Below are positions 8,532 to 17,886 of a stretch of 64,000 bases of DNA, piece by piece (the stretch's first letter is position 1; the number at the start of each line of letters is the position of its first letter). The translations under genes were made by a program, and so were the position numbers. The DNA comes from Bacteroidota bacterium (GTDB lineage: Bacteria > Bacteroidota > Bacteroidia > Bacteroidales > Prolixibacteraceae). The stretch is taken from contig JAJRSD010000076.1 in assembly GCA_024278975.1 (NCBI GenBank), forward strand, positions 42,476-106,475. The letters run 5' to 3'. The notes under the pieces are model-generated. The model was given only the letters and a program-made list of their open reading frames with translations, ran no database searches and had not been told where the DNA came from.

Positions 8532-10134
8532 TTATCCAACCTTCAACTTTATAACTTTTACCTTCTTGTAATCCTTCCATAAAAGCATCTTCTTTATTTG
8601 GAAAGTATTTTTTATAAGTCGATACTTTTTTGCCAGCATCTATTGTACAATCTTCTCCGCGTCGGGCTTTATTGAAATAATCAACTGCTACCCAGAAAAC
8701 AGCCGCTTTTTCTAAATTTGTACCTTTAAAATTTTTGCTTGCAGTAACATAAATATCACCAATTAACATGTTTGCTTCGCAAAGATTCGGGTTTATAGCG
8801 AGTGCTTTTTTAGCATAAGCACGTGCTTCAGAGAGTGCGCTCTCTTTTGCAAAAATAAATAATCCGTATTCGTAATAGTAGGTTGAAAGCAAATCTTGAT
8901 CTGTCTCCTGTTCCATGGCTTGTTGGTAATACCCTTTTGCTTTTTCCAGGTCGTTAAGTTTCAGATATCTGTGTGCCATATTAAATGCTGCTTCTGCTGA
9001 TGGCTCCAGTTCATATAATTTCCCGGTGGCATTTTCATACAGTTCACTGTCGTCGCATCCTGCTTGTCGTAATCTTCGAAGCATAGTTTTGATAAATTCA
9101 ACATCGGTCGCATTCTCTTCAAATTGTGGAGTGAAAATACTTATCAGTGCATCGCAATCAGCGGCTCCCGATTTACCAAAAATGTCTTCAATATAAACCT
9201 GAACTGTTTTTGCTGACTCTAACTTTTTAGCATCTTCCTCATTTTCGATATGATGTTTTACAATCGCATTACATTTTTCGTAATTGATAACTACTGTCTC
9301 TTTCGGAAGTGCGCCCAGTTTAAAAAGTGCTTTTGTTGTTTGCATCAGTAGTACTAAAATAGGTAATTCGCTTTTGTCTCCTTGCTCATCAACCGACTCG
9401 TTAATCCATTCGTAACCACTTTTTAAAGCTTTTACCTGTTCGTCGCCTTCCAGATTGCCTTCCAGTAATTTATATTTTAGCCACGTTGTTCCTTTACGAC
9501 CTAAAACGTATCCTTTATTATCGAAGTGTTTTATCCTATTGTCGTAAAGTTTCATGTACTCAACCAAAATCTTATCTTTTTCTTCATCTGTTTTTGCGTT
9601 GGCAAGTTGGTACTCAAACATTTTTGCACCGTGAATATAAAGATTGGGAGTACATTTTGGATATTTAGTGTACAATTCTCTCCAATAAGGGAGTGCTGAG
9701 TCATAATCTTTTTGCTTGTAAAACTCGGTATATAAAGAGAGTCCATTCATAAAATCTTGATCTTGCGATCCCAGTAGCTGTTCCATAGATAGGAGACATA
9801 TATCTCCACTTACGGCTTCTTCATTTCCACTTGGAATTTCGCCGGTGAAGGCATAATCAAAAGTATCGCCCGGTTTACCGGCAATTTCAAGTTTCTTTAC
9901 TTCATCGATAAAAGTAAACTTTATCCACTTTGTTTTTGCATCGGCTTCAATCTCATACTTTCCGTCAAAACTAGTCATCATCGATCCACCTTTGTGAGCT
10001 TCAACAGTTATTCCTGCAGCCAGTTTGCCATCCATGTAAACAGTTCCTTTTATTACTCGTTGTCCTACAGCGATAGTTGCTGCTGCCGTAAATATTAAGG
10101 CAAATAAAAATGTTATGCGTAAAAAAGTTTTCAT
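8506..10134 (-). CDS. Exported tetratricopeptide-repeat protein with carboxypeptidase-regulatory-like N-terminus
   Basis: A 542-residue protein with a Sec signal peptide (MKTFLRITFLFALIFTAAAT). A short Ig-like carboxypeptidase-D-regulatory segment follows (VIKGTVYMDGKLAAGITVEAHKG cut to its first ~60 residues), then alpha-helical TPR units, clearest in AAFNMAHRYLKLNDLEKAKG and the repeats after it. It probably acts in the periplasm or at the outer membrane as a protein-protein scaffold. The neighbours are an outer-membrane barrel (20 bp upstream) and lptC (26-bp overlap), suggesting a role in envelope assembly. The exact function is not known. Confidence 0.8.
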   Translation of the reverse strand: MKTFLRITFLFALIFTAAATIAVGQRVIKGTVYMDGKLAAGITVEAHKGGSMMTSFDGKYEIEADAKTKWIKFTFIDEVKKLEIAGKPGDTFDYAFTGEIPSGNEEAVSGDICLLSMEQLLGSQDQDFMNGLSLYTEFYKQKDYDSALPYWRELYTKYPKCTPNLYIHGAKMFEYQLANAKTDEEKDKILVEYMKLYDNRIKHFDNKGYVLGRKGTTWLKYKLLEGNLEGDEQVKALKSGYEWINESVDEQGDKSELPILVLLMQTTKALFKLGALPKETVVINYEKCNAIVKHHIENEEDAKKLESAKTVQVYIEDIFGKSGAADCDALISIFTPQFEENATDVEFIKTMLRRLRQAGCDDSELYENATGKLYELEPSAEAAFNMAHRYLKLNDLEKAKGYYQQAMEQETDQDLLSTYYYEYGLFIFAKESALSEARAYAKKALAINPNLCEANMLIGDIYVTASKNFKGTNLEKAAVFWVAVDYFNKARRGEDCTIDAGKKVSTYKKYFPNKEDAFMEGLQEGKSYKVEGWINETTKVRF

Positions 10135-10154
10135 AATATATTTTGTTATTAGTT

Positions 10155-11438
10155 TTAATCAATACGTCTTTTCACAAACCATATATCGTATAGGTTTACA
10201 CTTAAATTCAATCTGGCATAATTTTCAAGTACCAGACCATTTTGAGTTGTTCCTCTTCTGCCAAATTCTGCCGCAATGTTAACTGTCGAGTTAGAACGGT
10301 AAATTGGTAACCCAACACCAAAACTTATGCCAAGATCATTTATCTGCTGATCTCCAAACAGTAAATAAGTCTCTTCGTATTTGAATCCTACCCGATAAGC
10401 AATTTTTTTTACATAGCTTCGTATCGAAAACTTATCCGGAATCCATTCGCCACCAATTGCAAATTTATTTAAATCTGTCAAGAATGCACCTTTAGATCCA
10501 AAAAAAACTGCATCTGACCACGTTTGATGAAAATAATCGACATTTATTTCTAATTTATTGTCTTTAACAAACGAAATTCCACCTCCCAAAGTTAGAGGCA
10601 TTTTAATAGAACTTTGGTCTTCTTCAGCAAAATACAATGTGTCTCTGTCGATTGTGTTTCCCGAGCTCAAGTTTTTTTGAGTAATATTAGAAAGGTATGA
10701 TGTGTATTCCGGTTGGTTTTCGAGTACTGCCGCAAATACAATGTGTGAATTATTTTTTAAAGGTAATGTTACTTGCAACCCAAAATCGAAACCAAAATCG
10801 CTCAACCGAAAATCTCCATACTGTTGCATTCCATAAAAATCTGCTGCATCAAGAAAATATACTTCAGCATTGTGATTTAATTTACCAACCATGTAATTTA
10901 AATTTGCACCAATCGATACATTCTTTAATGGTTCTACGGCAATACCAAAAAATGCATTCGACACGGTTCCCGCTCCATAATATTTGGTTAAAACACCTCC
11001 CACATTATCAATCTCTTCGTTTACATCAACGGCATAACCCATGTCGGAGAAGGGTATTAATCCTATACTTGCAGCTACCCGATTACTTATCTGAAATTTC
11101 ATGGCAAAATACTGGAAGTTTACGTTATTGCTATTTGCACTTCCCAAATCGTTTTCAAACTTCGAATAAACTCCATCGATCCCAAATTCGAACATAAAAT
11201 TTAACGAATCTATTGCTGAATAAGATGCAGGATTTGAAAGATTTATCTGCTGATTGTATCTACTCGCCAACGAAGCTCCTCCCATTGCAACGGACCGCCC
11301 GAATCCATACGATTGAAGATCTCCCAATCCAAATCGTGAATATGGCGACGAGGTATTGTTATTAAATGATTGTGCGAATAATAATGCCGGAAACATTATT
11401 AACCCGATTATAATACTTACTCTACGAATTCTGCCCAT
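10155..11438 (-). CDS. Outer-membrane beta-barrel protein of unknown function
   Basis: A 427-residue protein with a signal peptide (MGRIRRVSIIIGLIMFPALLFAQ) and alternating polar/aromatic strands throughout, ending in a strand-rich C-terminus. The mature N-terminus has SSPYSRFGLGDLQSYGFGRS and AMGGASLASRYNQQINLSNP, a signature shared by a Bacteroidota family of FadL/PorV-like barrels with an N-terminal NPA(S/T) element. It overlaps the end of coaX by 17 bp, so translation is probably coupled. It may be a transport or assembly barrel; the substrate is not deducible. Confidence 0.75.
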   Translation of the reverse strand: MGRIRRVSIIIGLIMFPALLFAQSFNNNTSSPYSRFGLGDLQSYGFGRSVAMGGASLASRYNQQINLSNPASYSAIDSLNFMFEFGIDGVYSKFENDLGSANSNNVNFQYFAMKFQISNRVAASIGLIPFSDMGYAVDVNEEIDNVGGVLTKYYGAGTVSNAFFGIAVEPLKNVSIGANLNYMVGKLNHNAEVYFLDAADFYGMQQYGDFRLSDFGFDFGLQVTLPLKNNSHIVFAAVLENQPEYTSYLSNITQKNLSSGNTIDRDTLYFAEEDQSSIKMPLTLGGGISFVKDNKLEINVDYFHQTWSDAVFFGSKGAFLTDLNKFAIGGEWIPDKFSIRSYVKKIAYRVGFKYEETYLLFGDQQINDLGISFGVGLPIYRSNSTVNIAAEFGRRGTTQNGLVLENYARLNLSVNLYDIWFVKRRID

Positions 11439-12156
11439 TATATTCTAATATACGGTTTAAACCCATGGCTATTAAATTAAAGTGTACAAAGAAAGAATTT
11501 TTTAATTTCTTTTCAAAGAATTCTGCATTACCTCCTGTAATAATAACTTTTAAATTATTATAAAATTCCTTAAATGTGTCAATGGCTCTGTCAACCTCAA
11601 ATACAACACCATTTTGAACTCCTGCCCGAATTGCATTCTCGGTTGAAGTACCATAAAGTTTGTCGTATTCTTGTTGAGTTACCAACGGAAGTTTATCTGT
11701 AAAACTGTTTAGTGCTTTAAAACGCATGTCTATTCCCGGAGAAATATTGCCTCCTAAATATTCATTCTTATCATTTATAATATCGTAGGTAATTGCAGTG
11801 CCGGCATCAATTATTAATATATTATTTCGAGGATACAGATCGGATGCACCAACAACTGCTGCAATTCTGTCTTTCCCCAACGTATCTTTAGTTTTATAGT
11901 GGTTCTCGATTGGTAAAGGTGTATTTGCATTAAGCTCAATAAACTCCCCGAAATTTTGTTGAAGGGCTTTTTTAAGTTCAGTTGAATAATTTTTTGTTGC
12001 CGAAAGTATTACTTTATTCAAATCGGGATGTTCGTTTTTCAACACAATAATATGTTCGGGTTTAAATTCATCAACCGGTACAGTTATTAAAACTTCGCCT
12101 CTGTTAAAAACGGAGAACTTGGTTCTGGTATTTCCAATGTCAATTACCAGGTTCAT
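11422..12156 (-). CDS. coaX: Type III pantothenate kinase
   Basis: A 244-residue cytoplasmic enzyme that phosphorylates pantothenate in the first step of coenzyme A synthesis. It belongs to the ASKHA fold: VIDIGNTRTKFSVF carries the first phosphate-binding loop and catalytic Asp, DTLGKDRIAAVVGA the central motif, IDAGTAITYDIIN the second loop, and GGNISPGIDMRFKAL the pantothenate-binding segment. Length is normal for the family. The stop codon of nadC directly precedes its start (no gap), so nadB, nadC and coaX form a cofactor-synthesis unit leading into envelope genes. Confidence 0.95.
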   Translation of the reverse strand: MNLVIDIGNTRTKFSVFNRGEVLITVPVDEFKPEHIIVLKNEHPDLNKVILSATKNYSTELKKALQQNFGEFIELNANTPLPIENHYKTKDTLGKDRIAAVVGASDLYPRNNILIIDAGTAITYDIINDKNEYLGGNISPGIDMRFKALNSFTDKLPLVTQQEYDKLYGTSTENAIRAGVQNGVVFEVDRAIDTFKEFYNNLKVIITGGNAEFFEKKLKNSFFVHFNLIAMGLNRILEYNGQNS

Positions 12157-12999
12157 TTAATCAATAATTTGTTGGCTGATGTCGAGTGCTTTTACAGAGT
12201 GAGTTAATGCTCCGATAGAGATATAGTCAACTCCGGTTGCTGCTACTTTGCGAATTCGCTTAATTGTCATATTACCCGAAGCTTCAATTTTTGCTCTATG
12301 GTCTATTAATAGAACGCACTCCTTCATTAATTTCGAGCTCATATTATCTAACATTATAATATCCACATCGGCATCCAGCGCCTCTTGTACTTGTTCAATA
12401 GTTGTGGTTTCCACTTCTATTTTAATACTTTTCGGAATATTTTTTCTGATGGATTCTACCGCTGGTTTTATTCCTCCTGCTATTTCAATATGGTTGTCTT
12501 TTATCATTACCATATCGTACAACCCAAAGCGGTGGTTCGATGCTCCGCCCATTCGTACGGCGTATTTATCTAAATGTCTGTAACCCGGCAGTGTTTTTCT
12601 GGTGTCAAGTATTTCAACTTTATGCCCTTCAATCTCTTCCATACATTTATGTGCATACGTTGCAATACCCGATAAACGCTGTAAAAAATTCAATGCTTTT
12701 CGTTCTCCGGTAAGCAGTGCCCTGTAATTTGCGGTAAACTCGACTAACACATCTCCAGGTTCAACTTTACTTCCGTCGGGGAGTTTAACATTCCACTTTA
12801 AATTTTCATCGAATTTCCTGAAAACCATTTCGGTAACCGGCAATCCTGCTACAACGCCACTCTCTTTTGCCACAAGTCGTGCTGTTCTGGTTTCGCCGAA
12901 AGGAATTAAATTATTTGTAGTAATATCGCCATCGCCAATATCTTCTGCATAAGCAAGGTCGAATAAAACTTCAGCCGATTTTAATACTTTATCATCCAT
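12157..12999 (-). CDS. nadC: Nicotinate-nucleotide pyrophosphorylase (carboxylating)
   Basis: A 280-residue quinolinate phosphoribosyltransferase: quinolinate plus PRPP gives nicotinate mononucleotide, CO2 and PPi in de novo NAD synthesis. Visible family marks are EDIGDGDITTNNLIP at the N-terminus, LNFLQRLSGIATYAHKCME, DTRKTLPGYRHLDKYAVRMGG with the substrate-binding Arg and Lys residues, and KIEVETTTIEQVQEAL in the barrel. It follows nadB with a 2-bp gap, so the two are co-transcribed. The third pathway gene, quinolinate synthase nadA, is not in the window. Confidence 0.96.
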   Translation of the reverse strand: MDDKVLKSAEVLFDLAYAEDIGDGDITTNNLIPFGETRTARLVAKESGVVAGLPVTEMVFRKFDENLKWNVKLPDGSKVEPGDVLVEFTANYRALLTGERKALNFLQRLSGIATYAHKCMEEIEGHKVEILDTRKTLPGYRHLDKYAVRMGGASNHRFGLYDMVMIKDNHIEIAGGIKPAVESIRKNIPKSIKIEVETTTIEQVQEALDADVDIIMLDNMSSKLMKECVLLIDHRAKIEASGNMTIKRIRKVAATGVDYISIGALTHSVKALDISQQIID

Positions 13000-13001
13000 C
13001 T

Positions 13002-14573
13002 CTATTTTCTTATGGGTTCAAATTGAATATTTTTTTCTTTTTGCTGAATTGAATGAAATTTATAATCAGCACTTTCTTCTCTGAAATCTTCTCGTATCTG
13101 GCTGCCCCTGCTCTCTTCCCTTGCGAGTGCAGCACGAGCAATTAGCAAACAAACGTCAGCATTATTTTTTATTTTGCATAAGTTATACTCAATCATACAT
13201 TCAGTAAACTCATCTCTAATTTTTTGAATCTCATTAATTGCATAAACCAGGCCTTTTTTATTACGTACAATCCCCACGTAATTATTCATTATTTTGGCAA
13301 TTTTATTTTTACGGTCTAAAAATACCATCTCATTTTCGGTGTCGAGCCGATAAATTTCATTGTCGAAATCAATATCTTTTTTGGGTTGAATACTCCCGGC
13401 TACAATTCCTGCTCTCTTACCAAAAACCAAACATTCGAGAAGCGAATTACTGGCAATCCTGTTTGCTCCCATAACACCTGTAGAAGCAACTTCGCCGGCA
13501 GCAAAAAGGTTTTTCACACTGGTTTGCCCGTGCAAATCGGTTTTTATTCCGCCAATTGTGTAGTGGGCAGCCGGAGCAACCGGAATATTATCTCTAGTTA
13601 AATCAAGCCCAAACTCTTTTAGTTTGCCATAAATATGAGAAAAGCGCTTTTTTATTTTTTCACTATCTAAATGTCTCAAGTTGAGAAAAACATGTTCGGC
13701 TTTTGATTTTTGAATCTCTTTAAATATTGCAAATGCAACTACATCGCGCGGGGCAAGTTCTGCCAGCTCGTGTTTCGATACCATAAACCGCTCGCCTTTT
13801 TCGTTAATTAAATGCGCGCCTTCTCCACGAACTGCTTCCGAAATCAGGAATGCATCTTTATCTGCAAGGTGTAATGCTGTGGGATGAAATTGTACAAATT
13901 CCATATCGGACAATTGCACTCTCGCATGAAAACCCAATGCATAACCATCTCCGGTTGCTGTGTGTGGATTTGTTGTTCGTGTATATATACGAGCCAATCC
14001 ACCGGTTGCAATAACTACTGCATTTGCTTTAAAAATAATATTTTTTTGCGATCTGAATTCAAGAGCTTTTACTCCATTGCACACATTGTCATTAATAATA
14101 AGATCAACAACAGTTGTATTTTCGTAAGCAGAGATATTATTATTATTTAAGATTCTTTCCAGCATAAATCGTGTTAAAACCTTTCCGGTTGCATCACCTT
14201 CTGCATGTAAAATCCGACGTTTGCTGTGTCCTCCCTCAAGTCCAAGAGTAACTTTACCATCGATTTTGTCAAATGGCATTTTCATTTTTATGAGGTCGCT
14301 AACACATTTTCTGCCCTCGTTAACTAATACTTGCATTGCATCTTTATCGCACAAACCGCGCCCCGCAATCATAGAATCGTCCATGTGCGATTTTATTGTG
14401 TCGTTATCGCCAATTGCCGCCGCAATTCCACCTTGCGCATTGTACGAATTACTAATATCTAACCCCGATTTAGTAATAATTGCCACTTTACCATATTGCG
14501 ATGCATACAGTGCCGATGTTAAACCTGCCAGTCCACTTCCTATTACAACCGTATCAAATTCAAATACTTGCAT
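13002..14573 (-). CDS. nadB: L-aspartate oxidase
   Basis: A 523-residue FAD enzyme that oxidises L-aspartate to iminoaspartate, the first step of de novo NAD synthesis; fumarate can serve as electron acceptor in anaerobes. The N-terminal dinucleotide fold reads VIGSGLAGLTSALYAS, followed by SYNAQGGIAAAIGD, and the active region has EGGHSKRRILHAEGDATGKV, HPTALHL and AAHYTIGGI. The C-terminal helical domain (AREESRGSQIREDF) is complete. TAACTTCG at 14609-14602, about 30 bp before the ATG, could be the -7 box of the operon promoter. It is divergent from the DUF2723 gene across a 196-bp gap. Confidence 0.96.
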   Translation of the reverse strand: MQVFEFDTVVIGSGLAGLTSALYASQYGKVAIITKSGLDISNSYNAQGGIAAAIGDNDTIKSHMDDSMIAGRGLCDKDAMQVLVNEGRKCVSDLIKMKMPFDKIDGKVTLGLEGGHSKRRILHAEGDATGKVLTRFMLERILNNNNISAYENTTVVDLIINDNVCNGVKALEFRSQKNIIFKANAVVIATGGLARIYTRTTNPHTATGDGYALGFHARVQLSDMEFVQFHPTALHLADKDAFLISEAVRGEGAHLINEKGERFMVSKHELAELAPRDVVAFAIFKEIQKSKAEHVFLNLRHLDSEKIKKRFSHIYGKLKEFGLDLTRDNIPVAPAAHYTIGGIKTDLHGQTSVKNLFAAGEVASTGVMGANRIASNSLLECLVFGKRAGIVAGSIQPKKDIDFDNEIYRLDTENEMVFLDRKNKIAKIMNNYVGIVRNKKGLVYAINEIQKIRDEFTECMIEYNLCKIKNNADVCLLIARAALAREESRGSQIREDFREESADYKFHSIQQKEKNIQFEPIRK

Positions 14574-14769
14574 CTTTATTAACCTAGGTAATTCGAGCGT
14601 GCGAAGTTAATATTTCTTTTAACGAATAACCTAAATTTATTACAATTATTGGTGGTTACTTAACAGACATACTTTTAATTGAATTGTGGCATGAGATTAA
14701 ATTTAAATTTTGAGGTAAACTCTTTCTCTATTAAAACCTTATATTTGCGCTTGTTTTAAAAAATAGATC

Positions 14770-17700
14770 ATGCAAAAAACTAAATTAATCAACAATATTT
14801 TAGGATGGGGAGTATTCCTTGTGGCCGCAATAACATTTTTTCTAACACTCGAGCCCACAGTAAGTTGGTGGGATTGTGGAGAGTTTATTACCAGTGCATT
14901 TAAGTTTGAAGTTGGTCATCCTCCCGGCGCACCTTTCCACATGATTTTGGGGAGGGTATTTTCAATTTTTGCCCCCGATGCTTCAAAAGCAGCATTTATG
15001 GTAAATTCGATGTCGGCAATTGCCAGTGCTGCCACAATTATGTTGTTGTATTGGAGTATCGTTCATTTGGCAGCTAAACTTTTTTCTTCTGATAAGTTAT
15101 CAAATGGAGAACAAATTGCAGTTTGGGGAAGTGGTTTGGTAGGTGCTTTGGCATTTACTTTTACCGATTCGTTTTGGTTTTCGGCAGTTGAAGGCGAAGT
15201 TTATGCACTCTCGTCGTTTTTTACAGCAGCCGTTTTTTGGGCTATTTTAAAATGGGAAAATGTTGCCGATCAGAAATATTCGAACCGTTGGATCGTGTTG
15301 ATTGCATATTTGGTTGGTTTGTCAATTGGGGTACACCTTCTTAATTTACTGGCTATTCCGGCAATTGGTCTGGTTTATTATTTCAAAAAATATGAGTTTT
15401 CGTGGAAAGGTGTTGTTGCTGCAATGGTTGTTTCGATACTGATTTTAGCAGGAATTCAATATGTTATCGTTCCGGGAATTGCACGTTCGGCTTTTATTTT
15501 CGATAAAGTATTTGTAAACGGATTTGGATTACCGTTTAATTCGGGAATTATGTTTTTGGTTGTGCTTATAATTGCTGCATCGGTTTGGGTAGTGCGCTAC
15601 ACTCATAAAAAGAATCTTGTAATTTGGAATCTTGCCGCAACAGTTGTAATTGCCGTAGTAATTGGATATTCGTCTTATGCACTAATAATAATTCGTGCTT
15701 CGGCAAATCCGCCAATGAACCAAAATCACCCTGATAATGCATTCGCATTGCTGCGTTATTTAAACCGCGAACAATATGGGTCGCGACCGCTGGTTTATGG
15801 ACCTTATTATAACGCGCCTGCTATTGCAAGTATCGACGAAAAAGATCAGTACAATAAAGTAGATGGAAAATATAAAGTTACCGGATCGTTAGCTGGCGGA
15901 ACGAAGTATGAACCCAAGCTGGAAACTATTTTTCCGCGAATGTACAGCCGAAGTGCAAACCATATAAAAGCATACAAAGAGTGGGGGAAAATTAAGGGAA
16001 CTCCTGTTCGGATTCGTGAAAGAGGAACAGTAAAAACAGTGATGAAACCAACATTTGGCGAGAATCTCCGGTTCTTTTTTACCTATCAGATTGGGCACAT
16101 GTACTTGCGCTATTTTATGTGGAATTTTGTTGGCCGGCAAAACGATGTTCAGAGCCACGGAGGTTTTTCCAACGGAAACTGGATTAGCGGAATTAATTTT
16201 CTGGATGAAGCAAAAATTGGACCTACGGAAAAAATGCCCGGGTTTATGAAAAATGATCCCTCGCGGAATGTCTATTATTTTTTACCACTTCTGTTTGGTC
16301 TGGTCGGGATGTTTTATCAATATAACCGGGGAAAAAAAGGGAGAGAGGGTTTTGCAGTTACAATGATACTTTTTTTATTTACCGGACTTGCAATTGTTGT
16401 TTACCTGAATCAATATCCATTTCAACCCCGCGAGCGTGATTACGCCTACACTGGTTCGTTCTACGCATTTGCTATCTGGATTGGGCTGGCTGTTCCGGCT
16501 TTCTATTCAGTAATAAAGAAAATAATTAAGGGTGTGCCGGGAGCTACTGCTGTTACTTTAATTTCGCTGGTACTTGTACCGGGAGTTTTGGCCACTGAAA
16601 ACTGGGACGACCATAATCGCTCGCGACGTTATATGGCTCGCGATTATGCGAAAAATTATCTGGAATCGTGTGCGCCAAATGCCATACTTTTTACTTATGG
16701 CGACAACGATACATTTCCGCTTTGGTACGTGCAGGAAGTAGAAGGAGTGCGCCCCGATATTAAAATTGTTAACATGAGTTATTTGGGGATGGATTGGTAC
16801 ATTAACCAGCAAACTATGGCAACCTACGATGCTGCACCCGTTCCTTTTACGTTTAAACCAGAACAATATTTTATGGGAAATCGTGACGTTGCACTGTTTC
16901 AGGAACGTATTAAAAAGTCGATTGAGCTTAGCGAAGCGATGAAGTTTTTGGGAGATGACGATGTTCGTACAAAAGTTAAAGTGTCCAGCGGAGAGATGAT
17001 GGATTTTTTCCCGTCGCGCGATTTTCATATCACAGTTGATAAACAAAAAGTATTAGAAACAGGAACTGTTAAACCCGAAGATGCTGATTTAATTGCTGAT
17101 AGAGTAACCTTTCGTATTGACAAAAACTTTGTTTCTAAAAGCGAAATAGCAGTATTAAATATGATTGCTGCAAATAACTGGGAACGACCAATTTATATCG
17201 ACCACAGTTTACTTTATACCGGAAACATTTATTTTACCGACTGGCTTCAATTCGAGGGACTTGCTTACAGGTTTGTTCCAATAAAAACAAAACGTAATGG
17301 TGCTTCAATGGGGCGTGTTGATGCCGATATTTTATATAATAATGTGATGAATAAATTTGTTTGGGGAAATGTTAACGACCCAAGAGTTCATTTAGACGAG
17401 TACAATAAAAAGGAGATTAGTATTATTCAGGCGCGTTACTTATTTGCACGGTTGGCACAGGCGATGATAGAAAAAGGTGATGACAAAAAAGCTGTCGAAG
17501 TTTTAGATAAAATGTTTGAACTTTTTCCTGATGCAAAAATGCCTTTAACTTACGATTCTTTCCCGGCGGTGGAACTCTATTATCGTGTAAACGAAAATGA
17601 AAAGGCAAATGAGTTGATTAAGATTATGGCAAAAAATAGTTTTGAATTATTGGAGTACTATATTTCTCTGCCCGGTAAATTTGCCAGGGCTTCTCAAAAC

Positions 17701-17838
17701 GAACAAAAACGCGAAATGTCGCACTTACAAAATATGATAATAATTACGCGTAAATACCAGCAGACAGAGTTGAATAAAGAGATTGACGATAAATTGAAAG
17801 AGTTGATTGCCGGTGTTCAAAAGGAGATGGGAAAATAG
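14770..17838 (+). CDS. DUF2723 polytopic membrane protein (GT-C glycosyltransferase-like)
   Basis: A 1022-residue protein. The first ~600 residues hold about a dozen membrane helices and start with LEPTVSWWDCGEFI, the DUF2723 hallmark with an acidic pair like that of GT-C protein O-mannosyltransferases, followed by GHPPGAPFHMILGR. A periplasmic region follows (YGDNDTFPLWYVQEVEGVRPD) and the last ~150 residues are helical and TPR-like. Relatives have been placed in a Bacteroidota glycosyltransferase family proposed to add the first sugar in protein O-glycosylation; that role here is inference. TATATTTG at 14740-14747 is a good -7 box 22 bp before the start codon. It is transcribed alone. Confidence 0.85.
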   Translation: MQKTKLINNILGWGVFLVAAITFFLTLEPTVSWWDCGEFITSAFKFEVGHPPGAPFHMILGRVFSIFAPDASKAAFMVNSMSAIASAATIMLLYWSIVHLAAKLFSSDKLSNGEQIAVWGSGLVGALAFTFTDSFWFSAVEGEVYALSSFFTAAVFWAILKWENVADQKYSNRWIVLIAYLVGLSIGVHLLNLLAIPAIGLVYYFKKYEFSWKGVVAAMVVSILILAGIQYVIVPGIARSAFIFDKVFVNGFGLPFNSGIMFLVVLIIAASVWVVRYTHKKNLVIWNLAATVVIAVVIGYSSYALIIIRASANPPMNQNHPDNAFALLRYLNREQYGSRPLVYGPYYNAPAIASIDEKDQYNKVDGKYKVTGSLAGGTKYEPKLETIFPRMYSRSANHIKAYKEWGKIKGTPVRIRERGTVKTVMKPTFGENLRFFFTYQIGHMYLRYFMWNFVGRQNDVQSHGGFSNGNWISGINFLDEAKIGPTEKMPGFMKNDPSRNVYYFLPLLFGLVGMFYQYNRGKKGREGFAVTMILFLFTGLAIVVYLNQYPFQPRERDYAYTGSFYAFAIWIGLAVPAFYSVIKKIIKGVPGATAVTLISLVLVPGVLATENWDDHNRSRRYMARDYAKNYLESCAPNAILFTYGDNDTFPLWYVQEVEGVRPDIKIVNMSYLGMDWYINQQTMATYDAAPVPFTFKPEQYFMGNRDVALFQERIKKSIELSEAMKFLGDDDVRTKVKVSSGEMMDFFPSRDFHITVDKQKVLETGTVKPEDADLIADRVTFRIDKNFVSKSEIAVLNMIAANNWERPIYIDHSLLYTGNIYFTDWLQFEGLAYRFVPIKTKRNGASMGRVDADILYNNVMNKFVWGNVNDPRVHLDEYNKKEISIIQARYLFARLAQAMIEKGDDKKAVEVLDKMFELFPDAKMPLTYDSFPAVELYYRVNENEKANELIKIMAKNSFELLEYYISLPGKFARASQNEQKREMSHLQNMIIITRKYQQTELNKEIDDKLKELIAGVQKEMGK

Positions 17839-17886
17839 GAGAGAGAGGTTTTGAGTTCCGGGTTTCGAAATAGTATATAAATTGAT

